Of a stretch of DNA of 56,149 nucleotides, positions 8,821 to 16,213 are shown in pieces; position 1 is the stretch's first letter; each line of letters begins with the position of its first letter. This stretch comes from Candidatus Dojkabacteria bacterium (GTDB lineage Bacteria; Patescibacteria; Dojkabacteria; SC72): assembly GCA_023229785.1 (NCBI GenBank), contig JALNYV010000010.1, positions 1 to 56,149 of the forward strand, in the 5' to 3' direction. The notes under the pieces are model-generated. The model was not told where the DNA came from. It saw only the letters and a program-made list of their open reading frames with translations, and made no database searches. Both the position numbers and the translations under genes were made by a program.

Positions 8821-9073
8821 AGTTTTCCTCCTTAAAATATTCAGTAACCATTTCTATTATTGCTTCTGTAGAAAAATCATGGCATGGACAATCGCCTGTA
8901 GCAAATATGTCAAAGCAATACTCACATAAATTGGTTTTTTGTCCTCTGAGTGAAGGTTCAACACAAACAGGACAATTCAGAGAACTTTCATAATGTTTCA
9001 ATAATTCATGCTCGGCCTGATAATTACTTTTTATTGCCTGTAAAAACCTGCGCTTAATTTCGCTATTCTCCAT
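8810..9073 (-). CDS. Cys-rich small protein, probable zinc-binding
   Basis: An 87-residue protein. Start ATG 9073 is preferred because GGGGAA lies 8-9 bases upstream and it overlaps the previous stop, as elsewhere in this operon. Residues 29-62 hold CPVC, CEYC and CPCH motifs that could bind zinc, with a helical N-terminus (EIKRRFLQAIKSNYQAEHEL). No family recognised. The zinc knuckle suggests nucleic-acid or protein binding. Confidence 0.62.
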   Translation of the reverse strand: MENSEIKRRFLQAIKSNYQAEHELLKHYESSLNCPVCVEPSLRGQKTNLCEYCFDIFATGDCPCHDFSTEAIIEMVTEYFKEENFGQ

Positions 9074-9275
9074 CTGCAATTCCCCACATTCTTTCATAGT
9101 TTCTATCCAATACGTCACAAACGATAAGGTCAACAAGTTCGTACCAAGGGTTCTTCCTGATATGTCCTTTGACAACTCCTTCGTCTATTTGCTCTTTATT
9201 GACAAAAACCTTGTAGATGTAATTGCCAACCTCCTTGGTTCCGGTTGAGTCGTTTAGTATAGTAATATGTAGCAT
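9063..9275 (-). CDS. Small hypothetical protein
   Basis: A 70-residue mixed alpha/beta protein (MLHITILNDSTGTKEVGNYI). No motif recognised. It overlaps the following gene by 11 bases, showing translational coupling in the leftward operon. It ends in TAG. Confidence 0.6.
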   Translation of the reverse strand: MLHITILNDSTGTKEVGNYIYKVFVNKEQIDEGVVKGHIRKNPWYELVDLIVCDVLDRNYERMWGIADGE

Positions 9276-9356
9276 AATCTTATCCCTCTATCCTGCATGT
9301 TTCTAATATTTACTTAAGCAATCTTTTTCTAATTTTAACAACTTCGCCTTCAGTCA

Positions 9357-9632
9357 TTATTCGATGAGTTCGCAGATTACTGTGTCGGGTAATGTATATA
9401 ATGTATGCTTTTTTGCTTCTTCTAATGTTTCATAAAGAACAGCCGCCTGATAATAATCAGGAGTAAATTTAACAAACCCCCGGCTTTTCCTTGCCTTGAG
9501 TGCGGAGAGTTCTGCCTCCGCTTTGGCAAGGGTAGCTTTGGTTCTTTCTAGCTCAGCTTTAACTCCAAGATGGATATCTGCTCGGAAGTATTCTTTTCTG
9601 TCAAACATCATTATTGTGTCAGGCGCAATCAT
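9357..9632 (-). CDS. LKARK/CELIE-family accessory protein (paralogue 1)
   Basis: A 91-residue protein with an N-terminal helical/coiled segment (ELERTKATLAKAEAELSALK), then KARKSRGFVKF and a C-terminal VICELIE. The same bipartite module occurs in the genes ending at 10135 and 11521, so the block carries three divergent copies. Function unknown. ATGA overlap with the upstream YopX-like gene. Confidence 0.68.
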   Translation of the reverse strand: MIAPDTIMMFDRKEYFRADIHLGVKAELERTKATLAKAEAELSALKARKSRGFVKFTPDYYQAAVLYETLEEAKKHTLYTLPDTVICELIE

Positions 9633-10138
9633 GACCTTGGCTCCAATAGCTCGGGGTTCTGATGAATATTTCCGATGATTTCACAATTATGAAACTGACT
9701 CCAAGCGCAACAAGCAAAATTCGACCGACCTATTTCCCGAGCTATAAATTGAGGATAAGAATTAAACCATGTTGAATTAGCCCCCATAATGGGATTGAAT
9801 TTTATATTTGCCTCATTTCTGCCAGCCTCCCATTCAACAATAAAATTAATTTTTTTGAATTTTGCTTTTTGGGAAAAAGGCCTGTTGCTCATTTCTGTTT
9901 GGATAATATCCCCCTCAAAAATATCCTTTCCGTTTTTGTCTTGGAGGCCAGTGAATTCACTAACCGTTTCTGATTGAACCCTTGTTCTATGTAAAAAGCC
10001 GTTTACGCCTGTATCAATCTGACCAGAATAAATAAAATGAAGGGTTTTATGCTCTCCTGCCATAGAAACATAAAACCCATAAAACCACTCATCCTGATAT
10101 TTACCTAAAGCCCTGAATTTTATGATTCGATTAATCAT
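9629..10138 (-). CDS. YopX-family protein
   Basis: A 169-residue protein with hallmarks of the phage YopX family: the N-terminus INRIIKFRALGKYQDEWFYG, the central VSEFTGLQDKNGKDIFEGDI and the C-terminal CEIIGNIHQNPELLE. The family is common in phage accessory regions and has a beta-barrel fold, but no settled function. Coupled by ATGA overlaps on both sides. Confidence 0.85.
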   Translation of the reverse strand: MINRIIKFRALGKYQDEWFYGFYVSMAGEHKTLHFIYSGQIDTGVNGFLHRTRVQSETVSEFTGLQDKNGKDIFEGDIIQTEMSNRPFSQKAKFKKINFIVEWEAGRNEANIKFNPIMGANSTWFNSYPQFIAREIGRSNFACCAWSQFHNCEIIGNIHQNPELLEPRS

Positions 10139-10674
10139 TTATCCTCCACTTCTATGAGTTCACATAAGATTATATTTTCCCATAAATTTTTTCTTTTATA
10201 TTTTTCAATAAGTTCAGGAAAATTAATGCTTAAATATGTTTTTCCACCCCCTGAATCAAAAGCAACATACAGCTGGCCATGCTTTTTCCTTGCTTTGAGT
10301 GTGGCAATATCCCCCTCCGCCGCAGACAGGGCGGCTTGGAGGTCAATTATATTTTCCTTTGCTTCGCAATGTCTAGGCTTACTCTTATTTATAATCTTGC
10401 CATTTTCCATTTCAAATTCAACTAAGCAGGTGCAGATAAAAGGTTGAACATTATTTAGCTTACTTCGGAGGGTGATATCCTTTGTATATCTGACACAAGG
10501 GCACAAACTTCTTTCCTTGTTGCAAACATCATAAGACAAGCAGTCGGTCGCAGGGCTTTCTAGTGGCGCCACTCTTACAATCTTACCTCTTTTTTTCTGT
10601 ATTGCTTGAGATTCAGATGGCTCTAAGTATTTTTCATTAACATATAAACAGTCTAGCATTTTGATTTTACTCAT
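10135..10674 (-). CDS. Cys-containing protein with C-terminal LKARK/CELIE module (paralogue 2)
   Basis: A 179-residue protein. The N-terminal 105 residues are unique, with a Cys cluster (CLSYDVCNKERSLCPC, then CTC) that may bind zinc or a metal cluster. The C-terminus repeats the module seen in two neighbours: helix (LQAALSAAEGDIATLKARKK), then ILCELIEVEDK. It looks like a fusion of a Cys-rich domain to the duplicated module. Function unknown. Confidence 0.68.
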   Translation of the reverse strand: MSKIKMLDCLYVNEKYLEPSESQAIQKKRGKIVRVAPLESPATDCLSYDVCNKERSLCPCVRYTKDITLRSKLNNVQPFICTCLVEFEMENGKIINKSKPRHCEAKENIIDLQAALSAAEGDIATLKARKKHGQLYVAFDSGGGKTYLSINFPELIEKYKRKNLWENIILCELIEVEDK

Positions 10675-10856
10675 GATTCAGGAAGATATTTAAACTCATA
10701 ATCAGTCATATCTTTTCGTTTAAATGAAAACGTCTGAACTTCACCGTCTTGTAATCCATCCAATGAAACCAACCATTCCATATCAGTTGGCGCCGGAACC
10801 CATCCATCAACACCTTCCTCATAATAGAAAAGCCTAGGTTTCTTTTTATCACTCAT
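10671..10856 (-). CDS. Small acidic protein with WVP motif
   Basis: A 61-residue protein: MSDKKKPRLFYYEEGVDGW, then PAPTDMEWLVSLDGLQDGEV and FSFKRKDMTDYEF. No family recognised. Coupled by ATGA to the gene downstream and an 8-base overlap upstream. Confidence 0.6.
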   Translation of the reverse strand: MSDKKKPRLFYYEEGVDGWVPAPTDMEWLVSLDGLQDGEVQTFSFKRKDMTDYEFKYLPES

Positions 10857-11070
10857 TGTTCACCCCCGCCTTTAAATCGGCAAATCGGTCAAGTTCACGA
10901 TTTAGTCTTTTAATTTCCCCCTCCGCTTTGCATTCGGCAAGCTCTGTTCCGCATTGGTATGCAAATTCAACTTTTTCATCGATACTTAGATTATCCCATT
11001 GATTAAATTCATCTGCTTGTTTGTTCCATCTTGTTACTATTTCATCGTAAATCTTTTCCGGTGCGCTCAT
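10849..11070 (-). CDS. Small helical hypothetical protein
   Basis: A 73-residue, highly charged, probably all-helical protein (IYDEIVTRWNKQADEFNQW ... EIKRLNRELDRFADLK). The C-terminal heptad-like stretch may be a coiled coil. No function recognised. Confidence 0.58.
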   Translation of the reverse strand: MSAPEKIYDEIVTRWNKQADEFNQWDNLSIDEKVEFAYQCGTELAECKAEGEIKRLNRELDRFADLKAGVNNE

Positions 11071-11279
11071 GGCTTATCCTCCTTCTCAACTGCGGCAACC
11101 CAAAGTTTGCCTTCTAGCCCGCATACTTTATGGCTTCTAGCTGTCGAGCAATACGATAGTATCTTCTCTCCATCCACAGGGTCTTCTATGAAGACTACCC
11201 TACATGTATGACCACCCTTTTGTGAACTTCTTATGAAGTGTGCACAGTCGATACATAGTTTTAGTTTTGTTTTGATCAT
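11067..11279 (-). CDS. Small Cys/His zinc-binding protein
   Basis: A 70-residue protein with CIDCAHFIRSS at the start, TC at about 26, then YCSTARSHKVCG. Four or five Cys plus His could form one zinc site. This composition is frequent in phage accessory proteins of unknown role. ATGA-coupled. Confidence 0.62.
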   Translation of the reverse strand: MIKTKLKLCIDCAHFIRSSQKGGHTCRVVFIEDPVDGEKILSYCSTARSHKVCGLEGKLWVAAVEKEDKP

Positions 11280-11524
11280 GGCTTTGGCCTCCCCACATCA
11301 TTAAGAGCAAGAACTACAAATCTGGCCACCAGCCTGTAGGCATCTTTATAATCCCATAGCTCTCTTTTTTCGTAGTAACGTTCCTGATCTTCAAAACTCT
11401 CAACTATGCCTTCCAGTTTGCGTTCTAAGTAGACAATTCTATCTTCAAGCTTGTTCTGATAATCAGCTGAAGATACTTCATGTTTTTTTAAGTTTTCTCG
11501 TAACTCTGCTATTCTGTTTATCAT
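11276..11524 (-). CDS. Coiled-coil hypothetical protein
   Basis: An 82-residue protein starting MINRIAELRENLKKHEVSSA. It is helical and charged, with a likely coiled coil (NKLEDRIVYLERKLEGIVES). ATG 11524 was chosen because it overlaps the upstream stop (ATGA) and has GAGAGG 5 bases before it. A longer in-frame extension would run through the upstream gene. Confidence 0.6.
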   Translation of the reverse strand: MINRIAELRENLKKHEVSSADYQNKLEDRIVYLERKLEGIVESFEDQERYYEKRELWDYKDAYRLVARFVVLALNDVGRPKP

Positions 11525-11826
11525 ATAATCCTCTCTACCTCTTTTTCTGTAGCCTCCACTTCGATCAGCTCGCAGATTACTAAATCCCCTTCCTTCCACT
11601 TACCAAATGACATCTCGGTGTCATAAATCTTTTGAATCTGTTCAATGGAGGGTTTGTAATCTGATTGAACTATGATAAACCCCCTGCTTTTCCTCGCCTT
11701 GAGTGCGGAGAGTTCTGCTTCTATTTTTTCTAATCGTACTGTCAGGAAGTCAATATAATCAGTATAATCAAACATTATACCTAGGCTGCCTATTGCTTGC
11801 TTATATATTCCCGTATACCTATTCAT
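11521..11826 (-). CDS. LKARK/CELIE-family accessory protein (paralogue 3)
   Basis: A 101-residue protein with the shared helix-plus-beta module: RLEKIEAELSALKARKSRGF then LVICELIEVEATEKEVER. The central loop differs from the other two copies. Function unknown. Confidence 0.68.
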   Translation of the reverse strand: MNRYTGIYKQAIGSLGIMFDYTDYIDFLTVRLEKIEAELSALKARKSRGFIIVQSDYKPSIEQIQKIYDTEMSFGKWKEGDLVICELIEVEATEKEVERII

Positions 11827-11886
11827 AAATTTTCATCCTTTTCCGCAACTGCGATTTGATACATTAATTTAAAATTTATAAATATC

Positions 11887-12135
11887 TTACAAGGATTTTG
11901 ATGCTGAACCGCTACCTTGTACGTTTTCAAACAAACTATCAGCAGACCATTGCGCTGTAACTATAGACTCACATGCACCTATGATTTTACTTTCTACAAG
12001 ATAAACTGTTGACTTATATTCCCTGCATACTCTTTCCGCCTCTTTTTTTGCTAATTCTCGGTCAAGAAATTGCGTGGTTGGTGATATATTAGTGTCTAGC
12101 CATACCTGATAGAATGTTTCATTTAAGTTCGCCAT
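11887..12135 (-). CDS. Small hypothetical protein
   Basis: An 82-residue protein (MANLNETFYQVWLDTNISPT) with a helical middle (DRELAKKEAERVCREY). GGAG lies 6 bases before the ATG. No family recognised. Confidence 0.58.
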   Translation of the reverse strand: MANLNETFYQVWLDTNISPTTQFLDRELAKKEAERVCREYKSTVYLVESKIIGACESIVTAQWSADSLFENVQGSGSASKSL

Positions 12136-12214
12136 TTATATCTCCTTTATTTGCCGTGTAAGCCTCAAGGCTACATTCTTTTGTGTAAAATGTACCATTC
12201 TCTATCCTAGCCAT
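12119..12214 (-). CDS. Possible 31-residue peptide
   Basis: A short frame (MARIENGTFYTKECSLEAYT ...) with an AGGTGAGG site just upstream. Its ends overlap the genes on both sides, as expected for a real member of this packed operon. Too short for family assignment. Confidence 0.45.
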   Translation of the reverse strand: MARIENGTFYTKECSLEAYTANKGDINGELK

Positions 12215-12366
12215 ATTTGCCTCACCTTTCGGGGTTTAAACTTCCTTTGAAAGAACTCTATAATTGCTACAACAAACCATGAGAACATGAAGGTTGGGAA
12301 CAGATATACAAACATTGCTGTCAGCATTATTATTGCATCATCCCAGGGTGTAGAATAGTAACTCAT
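12202..12366 (-). CDS. Small membrane protein
   Basis: A 54-residue protein with two short, nearly continuous hydrophobic stretches (AIIMLTAMFVYLFPTFMF, then WFVVAIIEFF) and a basic C-terminal tail (QRKFKPRKVRQ). Start ATG overlaps the upstream stop by ATGA. Small inner-membrane proteins in early phage blocks often alter the host membrane or exclude other phages; that is only a possibility here. Confidence 0.62.
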   Translation of the reverse strand: MSYYSTPWDDAIIMLTAMFVYLFPTFMFSWFVVAIIEFFQRKFKPRKVRQIWLG

Positions 12367-12719
12367 TTGTCCTTCCCAATGCTTGCGATCTGCTTCATAA
12401 ACGAAAGAAACTTATCTTTGGTGGTAGACCTCAGCATCTTTTTGTATAAACTATTAGACATCGAACATCTAGGGTCCAATGGACATTTTAAACAACCGAT
12501 ATATCCTGAAAAATATCCATAAGCATCACAAAGGAAACAGTTATCTGCTGAACGGGGAAACCCTATATCCAGTTTATATAATGCTTGTTCTTTCAGTTCA
12601 TTAAGCATGGTAATTCCAGAAAAGCCCTTAATTTTAAAACCATTGTCCACCAGCCATTCATCGGTGAGCAGTTCGATCATTTTATCCCACATTAATTTGT
12701 GTTTCTCAAGGTTTGTCAT
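12363..12719 (-). CDS. Cys-rich protein, paralogue of the rightward gene at 23260
   Basis: A 118-residue protein. N-terminus TNLEKHKLMWDKMIELL, Cys core CFLCDAYGYFSGYIGCLKCP with DPRC, C-terminus LSFMKQIASIG. The gene at 23260-23622 on the opposite strand shares all three blocks in order. The 4-Cys core suggests a zinc site. Function unknown. It overlaps its upstream neighbour by one base. Confidence 0.68.
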   Translation of the reverse strand: MTNLEKHKLMWDKMIELLTDEWLVDNGFKIKGFSGITMLNELKEQALYKLDIGFPRSADNCFLCDAYGYFSGYIGCLKCPLDPRCSMSNSLYKKMLRSTTKDKFLSFMKQIASIGKDK

Positions 12720-12967
12720 TAGTAGTCTCCCTGGGTTCTGGCTATAAGAATATCAGCACAATTTCTGATAACATCGTAAAGCATGGCATCGGACAGGACA
12801 TTAAGATCGGATATGTTGCTACCAAGGCGATACATCTCTACCTTCTGAACAAGGTCTTCAATAACGAGAATCATGTACTCACAAAGAACTCGGTCTATCT
12901 TAGTTAAGTCCCAATTCTTGCATTTAGCTTTAAATGTCTCATTTATTATCTGGGTATATTCTTTCAT
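12719..12967 (-). CDS. Small helical hypothetical protein
   Basis: An 82-residue protein predicted helical (MKEYTQIINETFKAKCKNWD ... VIEDLVQKVEMYRLG). ATGA-coupled to the upstream gene. No family recognised. Confidence 0.58.
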   Translation of the reverse strand: MKEYTQIINETFKAKCKNWDLTKIDRVLCEYMILVIEDLVQKVEMYRLGSNISDLNVLSDAMLYDVIRNCADILIARTQGDY

Positions 12968-13170
12968 TTGCTGACCTCCTGTATATGGCTCTTACAATCA
13001 GGGTTCATACAGACTTTAGCATATTGATGTATGGTTTTTCTGCCACAGCTTACGCACAATATGCCCTCTCCTGCTTGTTGTTCTGGTGTGCAGTTATTAA
13101 TTTTTAGTAGATAACGGTAACGAACCATACTGCCTTCAGCTTCTTTCCAGCATCGTTCACAACTTGCCAT
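12964..13170 (-). CDS. Zinc-ribbon-like small protein
   Basis: A 68-residue protein: CERCWKEAEG, CVSCGRKTIHQY, CMNPDCKSH. Three Cys-x2-4-Cys knuckles suggest two zinc ribbons. ATG 13170 is chosen for its GGAG site 6-7 bases upstream. Probable nucleic-acid or protein binder. Confidence 0.62.
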   Translation of the reverse strand: MASCERCWKEAEGSMVRYRYLLKINNCTPEQQAGEGILCVSCGRKTIHQYAKVCMNPDCKSHIQEVSK

Positions 13171-13330
13171 TGCTGATCTCCTGAAAAGCGTATTTGCAGC
13201 TAGAAGAGCAATAACGAATAGATGACCCGTTACCACTCATAGGTTTGTCTCGACAAGAGTTACATGGTGATTCAGGTTTGATTGGTTTGGCAGTACAGAC
13301 AGTAAAGTTGTAACATATTGAACATTTCAT
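13157..13330 (-). CDS. Small Cys-rich protein, first gene of the leftward operon
   Basis: A 57-residue protein: MKCSICYNFTVCTAKPI, CNSCRDKP, YCSSSCKYAF. Eight Cys in four pairs indicate a treble-clef or ribbon zinc fold. The start follows the leader motif ACTTACAGGGAG, so this is the first gene read from the promoter at 13360-13388. Confidence 0.65.
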   Translation of the reverse strand: MKCSICYNFTVCTAKPIKPESPCNSCRDKPMSGNGSSIRYCSSSCKYAFQEISNGKL

Positions 13331-13336
13331 CTGGTT

Positions 13337-13348
13337 CTCCCTGTAAGT
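13337..13348 (-). promoter_or_regulatory. ACTTACAGGG(A/G)G leader motif, copy 1
   Basis: On the reverse strand ACTTACAGGGAG sits 6 bases before the ATG of the first leftward gene and contains its ribosome site. The same string occurs at 13454 (ending GGGAT there), 16195 and 27777 on the forward strand. Confidence 0.6.
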
Positions 13349-13359
13349 TTGATGAAACA

Positions 13360-13388
13360 ATTATAAAGCAGGGGAAAATGAATTGCAA
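13360..13388 (-). promoter_or_regulatory. Sigma70-type promoter for the leftward accessory operon
   Basis: Reading leftward: -35 TTGCAA (13388-13383), 17-base spacer, perfect -10 TATAAT (13365-13360). Transcription would start near 13353, just before the ACTTACAGGGAG leader of the first gene. Confidence 0.75.
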
Positions 13389-13407
13389 GAGGAAATAAAT
13401 ATTTAAT

Positions 13408-13443
13408 GGGATCGGGCAGGAGAACCACTTCTTACCCGACCCC
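13408..13443. repeat. GC-rich hairpin upstream of the leftward promoter
   Basis: GGGATCGGG (13408-13416) pairs with CCCGACCCC (13435-13443) with one A.C mismatch and an 18-base loop. On the leftward strand it is followed by an AT-rich tract but no clean T run. It may be an attenuator for transcripts from the more distal leftward promoter. Confidence 0.5.
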
Positions 13444-13453
13444 AAGGAGCAAT

Positions 13454-13463
13454 ACTTACAGGG
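13454..13463 (+). promoter_or_regulatory. ACTTACAGGG leader motif, copy 2 (no recognisable gene follows)
   Basis: Same 10-mer as in three other leaders, here forward-oriented. Only a 21-codon frame (MLLRKRINIIRKTVNIIIFN ...) follows, which is not convincing as a gene. Confidence 0.45.
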
Positions 13464-13487
13464 ATGTGAGATATGCTCTTGAGAAAA

Positions 13488-13516
13488 AGGATAAACATTA
13501 TCAGGAAAACAGTCAA
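13488..13516 (-). promoter_or_regulatory. Second leftward promoter candidate
   Basis: Leftward: -35 TTGACT (13516-13511), 17-base spacer, -10 TATCCT (13493-13488). Weaker than the proximal promoter. Its transcript would pass through the 13408-13443 hairpin. Confidence 0.45.
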
Positions 13517-13547
13517 CATTATTATTTTCAATAAATAATTATTTATG

Positions 13548-13666
13548 TGTTTACAAAGGTTTTCCGATATATTACTGTTCTTTGTTAATGGGGTTAGTCA
13601 GGGATTGCAGACCTGATGAATCCGGTTTCTCCTGTTGAGGATGCCCCTTACTTACCTTTGTAAACA
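13548..13666 (+). ncRNA. Candidate structured RNA leader (long P1 enclosing a three-way junction)
   Basis: A perfect 12-bp helix closes the element: TGTTTACAAAGG (13548-13559) with CCTTTGTAAACA (13655-13666). Inside, GGGG (13590-13593) pairs with CCCC (13644-13647) and encloses two hairpins, TCAGG/CCTGA (13598-13602/13612-13616) and ATCC/GGAT (13620-13623/13639-13642). It lies in the untranslated leader of the replication operon, 32 bases before the ATG at 13699. The closing helix ends just ahead of GGAG and AGGAGG. This could be a riboswitch-like or autoregulatory leader, or a DNA cruciform or operator. Folded by eye only. Confidence 0.5.
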
Positions 13667-13698
13667 GGAGCGAATAAAAACAGGAGGTTAGTATTCAT

Positions 13699-13908
13699 AT
13701 GCGTATGCAGTATCCCGTACCAGCTAAAATCAAGACCAACATTATCAGCCTTTTAATGGAAAGACACAACCTGACTACAAAAGAAATTAAAGATGTTATC
13801 CCTTCCTTTGCTTCTAGGGCATTGTACGAGTTGAGCAAAGAGGGTGTTATTTCATTCGATCATAACCAGAAGGTTTGGAATCTGAAGTTTGTAAAGGAGA
13901 GTTTATAA
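13699..13908 (+). CDS. Small winged-helix DNA-binding protein
   Basis: A 69-residue protein that looks like one winged helix-turn-helix: IISLLMERHNLTTKEIKDVI (helices 1-2), SRALYELSKEGVISFDHNQK (recognition helix and wing). First gene of the replication block, with AGGAGG upstream, and its stop overlaps the prim-pol start (TAATG). A related wHTH appears inside the prim-pol protein itself. Likely regulator or origin-binding partner of replication. Confidence 0.65.
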   Translation: MRMQYPVPAKIKTNIISLLMERHNLTTKEIKDVIPSFASRALYELSKEGVISFDHNQKVWNLKFVKESL

Positions 13909-15797
13909 TGGATATGTTGAAGGCTGCAACAATTTTAAGAGATAAGGGAATATCTGTAATTCCGATTAGAACTGATATTTATACAGATAAAGACGGCAAA
14001 CTACATGACAACACAAAAAAACCTGCTGTATCAGATGTCATTCAATACCGATCCAGACTAGCAACAGATGAAGAACTACAAAGATGGTTTGGTAATAAGA
14101 AACCTTTTTATCTTGGAATTGTATGTGGAAAATTCAGCAATATTGTTTGTTTTGATTTTGATATTTATAAAAGTCCTAACGCATACAAGTTATTTAATTC
14201 TGCTTTTGATGAAGGTTTACTTCCTTCTGAAGATACACCGAACAACGGCAATCATAAATACTGTCAATATCACGAATCTTTAGTTTCTTTTAAGGACCAT
14301 GTAAATTCAATAGAAGTAATGGCAGATGGTTATTATGTTGTGACATCGCCTTCCGGTAATGGCAATGGGAAAAAATATGTCAGCAATCCTTTTAATAATT
14401 TATTTGATGATGAGATTCCTAAACTTACACAGGAACAATTAAAAAAGATGCAGGAGTTATTTTATCAGAATGAAGAAATGGGATTTAAAAAAAGTGTTAA
14501 AGATAATACTAACAATAGTTCTTCTACATATACGTCTTTATCTTACAGCAATATAAATGCTTCTTTAGACTCTTCTTTAGAATCTTTAGAATCTAAAAGA
14601 GCATATTCAAATATAAATATTAATAGCAAAGATGATGCCATAGCTAAAAATGAATTGCGACATTCAAATACCCCTTTATTGAGACAAGATTGCGACACTA
14701 CTACGACACTAAAAGACAAAGGAGACATTTGCGACAAAGGAGACATTTGCGACATAACATTACTGCCTGAAGATTGTCATGCTAGGAATGATACATTTTT
14801 CAATGGTGCGTTAAATTTATTATATCAAAATAAATCTGAACAATATGTTTATGATTGGGTGGTACGTTCTGGTGTTGCATCCGGTTTAACTAAAAAGGAG
14901 TCGGAGGTTATTTTTTATTCTGCACTTGAAAGACATAATGGTAAAATTGATACTTATACAAAAGAACAAGTGTTATTGGCTTTAGAAGGAAAGCCATTAT
15001 ATTTAAGGGAACTTTATCGGGAATTAAATACGGTTGGGTTTAAAGCTAAAAAAAACCTAACCAAAAGATTAGAGCGTTATGTAGCTTCCGGTGAAATCAT
15101 TAAACTGGGTCGTGGGTTATTTGGGATATCTTCTGCAAGTGAAAGTATTGATATCTTCAACACTGATTATTCTTTTTTTAATTTAGACATGGCATTAGAT
15201 TTAACCGATAAAGCATTATTTACACAAGGAAGCTTAATTGTCTTGAGTGGACAAAAATCCACAGGAAAGAGTGCGATCCTATTAAAAACTGCTGTGATGA
15301 ATCAGGATAAGATGCCAGTTTCATATTATACATCAGAGATAAAACCTGCTGACATAAAGACTAGGTTAGCGGAATTAGGAGTTGACCAGGCTAATTGTAA
15401 AATTAATTTCTATCAGTATAAAGACGAATTATCTTGTCACGATAATGGAGGTTTGGTGGTTGTAGATTATATAGAACCTCCAGCTGCCAATCCTTATGGT
15501 GTTAAAGACATGATGAAATATCTGCATGATAGGGCTGGTAAATCAATCGTTTTAACTGCTGTTCAGGTAACATCAACAACCGGATTACCAGAAGGCGGTG
15601 CTTCAGCATTTCACAAAGCTGATCTATGTGTCATTATGAAAACTGACAAAGAACCTCATGTAGCATGGGCGCAAGTGTGGGATGTTAAAAGACCACCGGA
15701 TGAAGAGAACTCAGTTAAAAATATGATATGTAAATATAGAGTATCTAAAAAAGGTAGTACCATATCAATGATAACATCATGGTTTACTAAAAACTAA
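13908..15797 (+). CDS. Bifunctional primase-polymerase with C-terminal RepA/DnaB-like ATPase
   Basis: A 629-residue replication protein. Residues 1-165 are a prim-pol (AEP) domain: VIPIRTD, the metal-binding FDFDIYK near 81-87, and VMADGYYVVTSPSGNG. A low-complexity Ser/Asn linker (about 200-260) holds a tandem DKGDIC repeat (near 270-281). A winged-helix segment lies at about 365-415 (LYRELNTVGFKAKKNLTKRL). The ATPase follows, with Walker A GQKSTGKS near 448-455 and Walker B LVVVDYIEPP near 514. Such fusions prime and unwind at phage or plasmid origins. ATG 13908 is chosen for AAGGAG 9 bases upstream; an upstream in-frame TTG would give 11 more residues. Confidence 0.88.
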   Translation: MDMLKAATILRDKGISVIPIRTDIYTDKDGKLHDNTKKPAVSDVIQYRSRLATDEELQRWFGNKKPFYLGIVCGKFSNIVCFDFDIYKSPNAYKLFNSAFDEGLLPSEDTPNNGNHKYCQYHESLVSFKDHVNSIEVMADGYYVVTSPSGNGNGKKYVSNPFNNLFDDEIPKLTQEQLKKMQELFYQNEEMGFKKSVKDNTNNSSSTYTSLSYSNINASLDSSLESLESKRAYSNININSKDDAIAKNELRHSNTPLLRQDCDTTTTLKDKGDICDKGDICDITLLPEDCHARNDTFFNGALNLLYQNKSEQYVYDWVVRSGVASGLTKKESEVIFYSALERHNGKIDTYTKEQVLLALEGKPLYLRELYRELNTVGFKAKKNLTKRLERYVASGEIIKLGRGLFGISSASESIDIFNTDYSFFNLDMALDLTDKALFTQGSLIVLSGQKSTGKSAILLKTAVMNQDKMPVSYYTSEIKPADIKTRLAELGVDQANCKINFYQYKDELSCHDNGGLVVVDYIEPPAANPYGVKDMMKYLHDRAGKSIVLTAVQVTSTTGLPEGGASAFHKADLCVIMKTDKEPHVAWAQVWDVKRPPDEENSVKNMICKYRVSKKGSTISMITSWFTKN

Positions 15798-15816
15798 AAA
15801 AACTAGGAGGATATTT

Positions 15817-16146
15817 ATGGAATTATCGAAAATTGAAGACATGAGTTATGAGGCTAAGTTTTATTATTACCAGGAATTTGTAAGAAGGTTTTATGAAGAA
15901 CGTGAGAATGATGCGTTCTTAAAATTATGCAAAGAATCTTATGAAATTTTTGAAGCCATGTTATATTGTATGTGGCAACGAGATAATGCAAATGGTCTTG
16001 CTGATAATAAATGGAGTAATATTGTCAAACCAGTAGTTACAAAAGAAACAGGGTGGCGTGTTCAGCATACCCAAAATCCAATTCTTATGGGAAGTTATGA
16101 TCTGGCCTATGAAACCTTAAGCAACGAATTATGCCGAACAAAATAA
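15817..16146 (+). CDS. Hypothetical protein of the replication operon
   Basis: A 109-residue acidic, aromatic-rich, probably helical protein (YEAKFYYYQEFVRRFYEERE). AGGAGG lies 5-6 bases before the ATG. It follows prim-pol by 19 bases and precedes an internal promoter. No family recognised. Confidence 0.6.
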   Translation: MELSKIEDMSYEAKFYYYQEFVRRFYEERENDAFLKLCKESYEIFEAMLYCMWQRDNANGLADNKWSNIVKPVVTKETGWRVQHTQNPILMGSYDLAYETLSNELCRTK

Positions 16147-16158
16147 TAACATTTCCCA

Positions 16159-16207
16159 TTGACAGCCTTAAATGACAGGCATAAGATAAATAAAACTTAC
16201 AGGGAGG
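16159..16207 (+). promoter_or_regulatory. Sigma70-type promoter plus ACTTACAGGG leader (copy 3)
   Basis: TTGACA (16159-16164), 17-base spacer, TAAGAT (16182-16187). Seven bases later comes ACTTACAGGGAGG (16195-16207), which would be at the transcript 5' end and carries the ribosome site of the next gene. It gives the recombination genes their own promoter. Confidence 0.78.
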
Positions 16208-16213
16208 AATCAA

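Noticed and set aside
13613..13619. CTGATGA, the hammerhead ribozyme core string, inside the structured leader
   Set aside because: The GAAA segment and the correct stem arrangement are missing after the second stem, so a hammerhead is not supported.
14715..14750. CRISPR-like repeat
   Set aside because: Only two directly adjacent units without spacers, within a coding frame.
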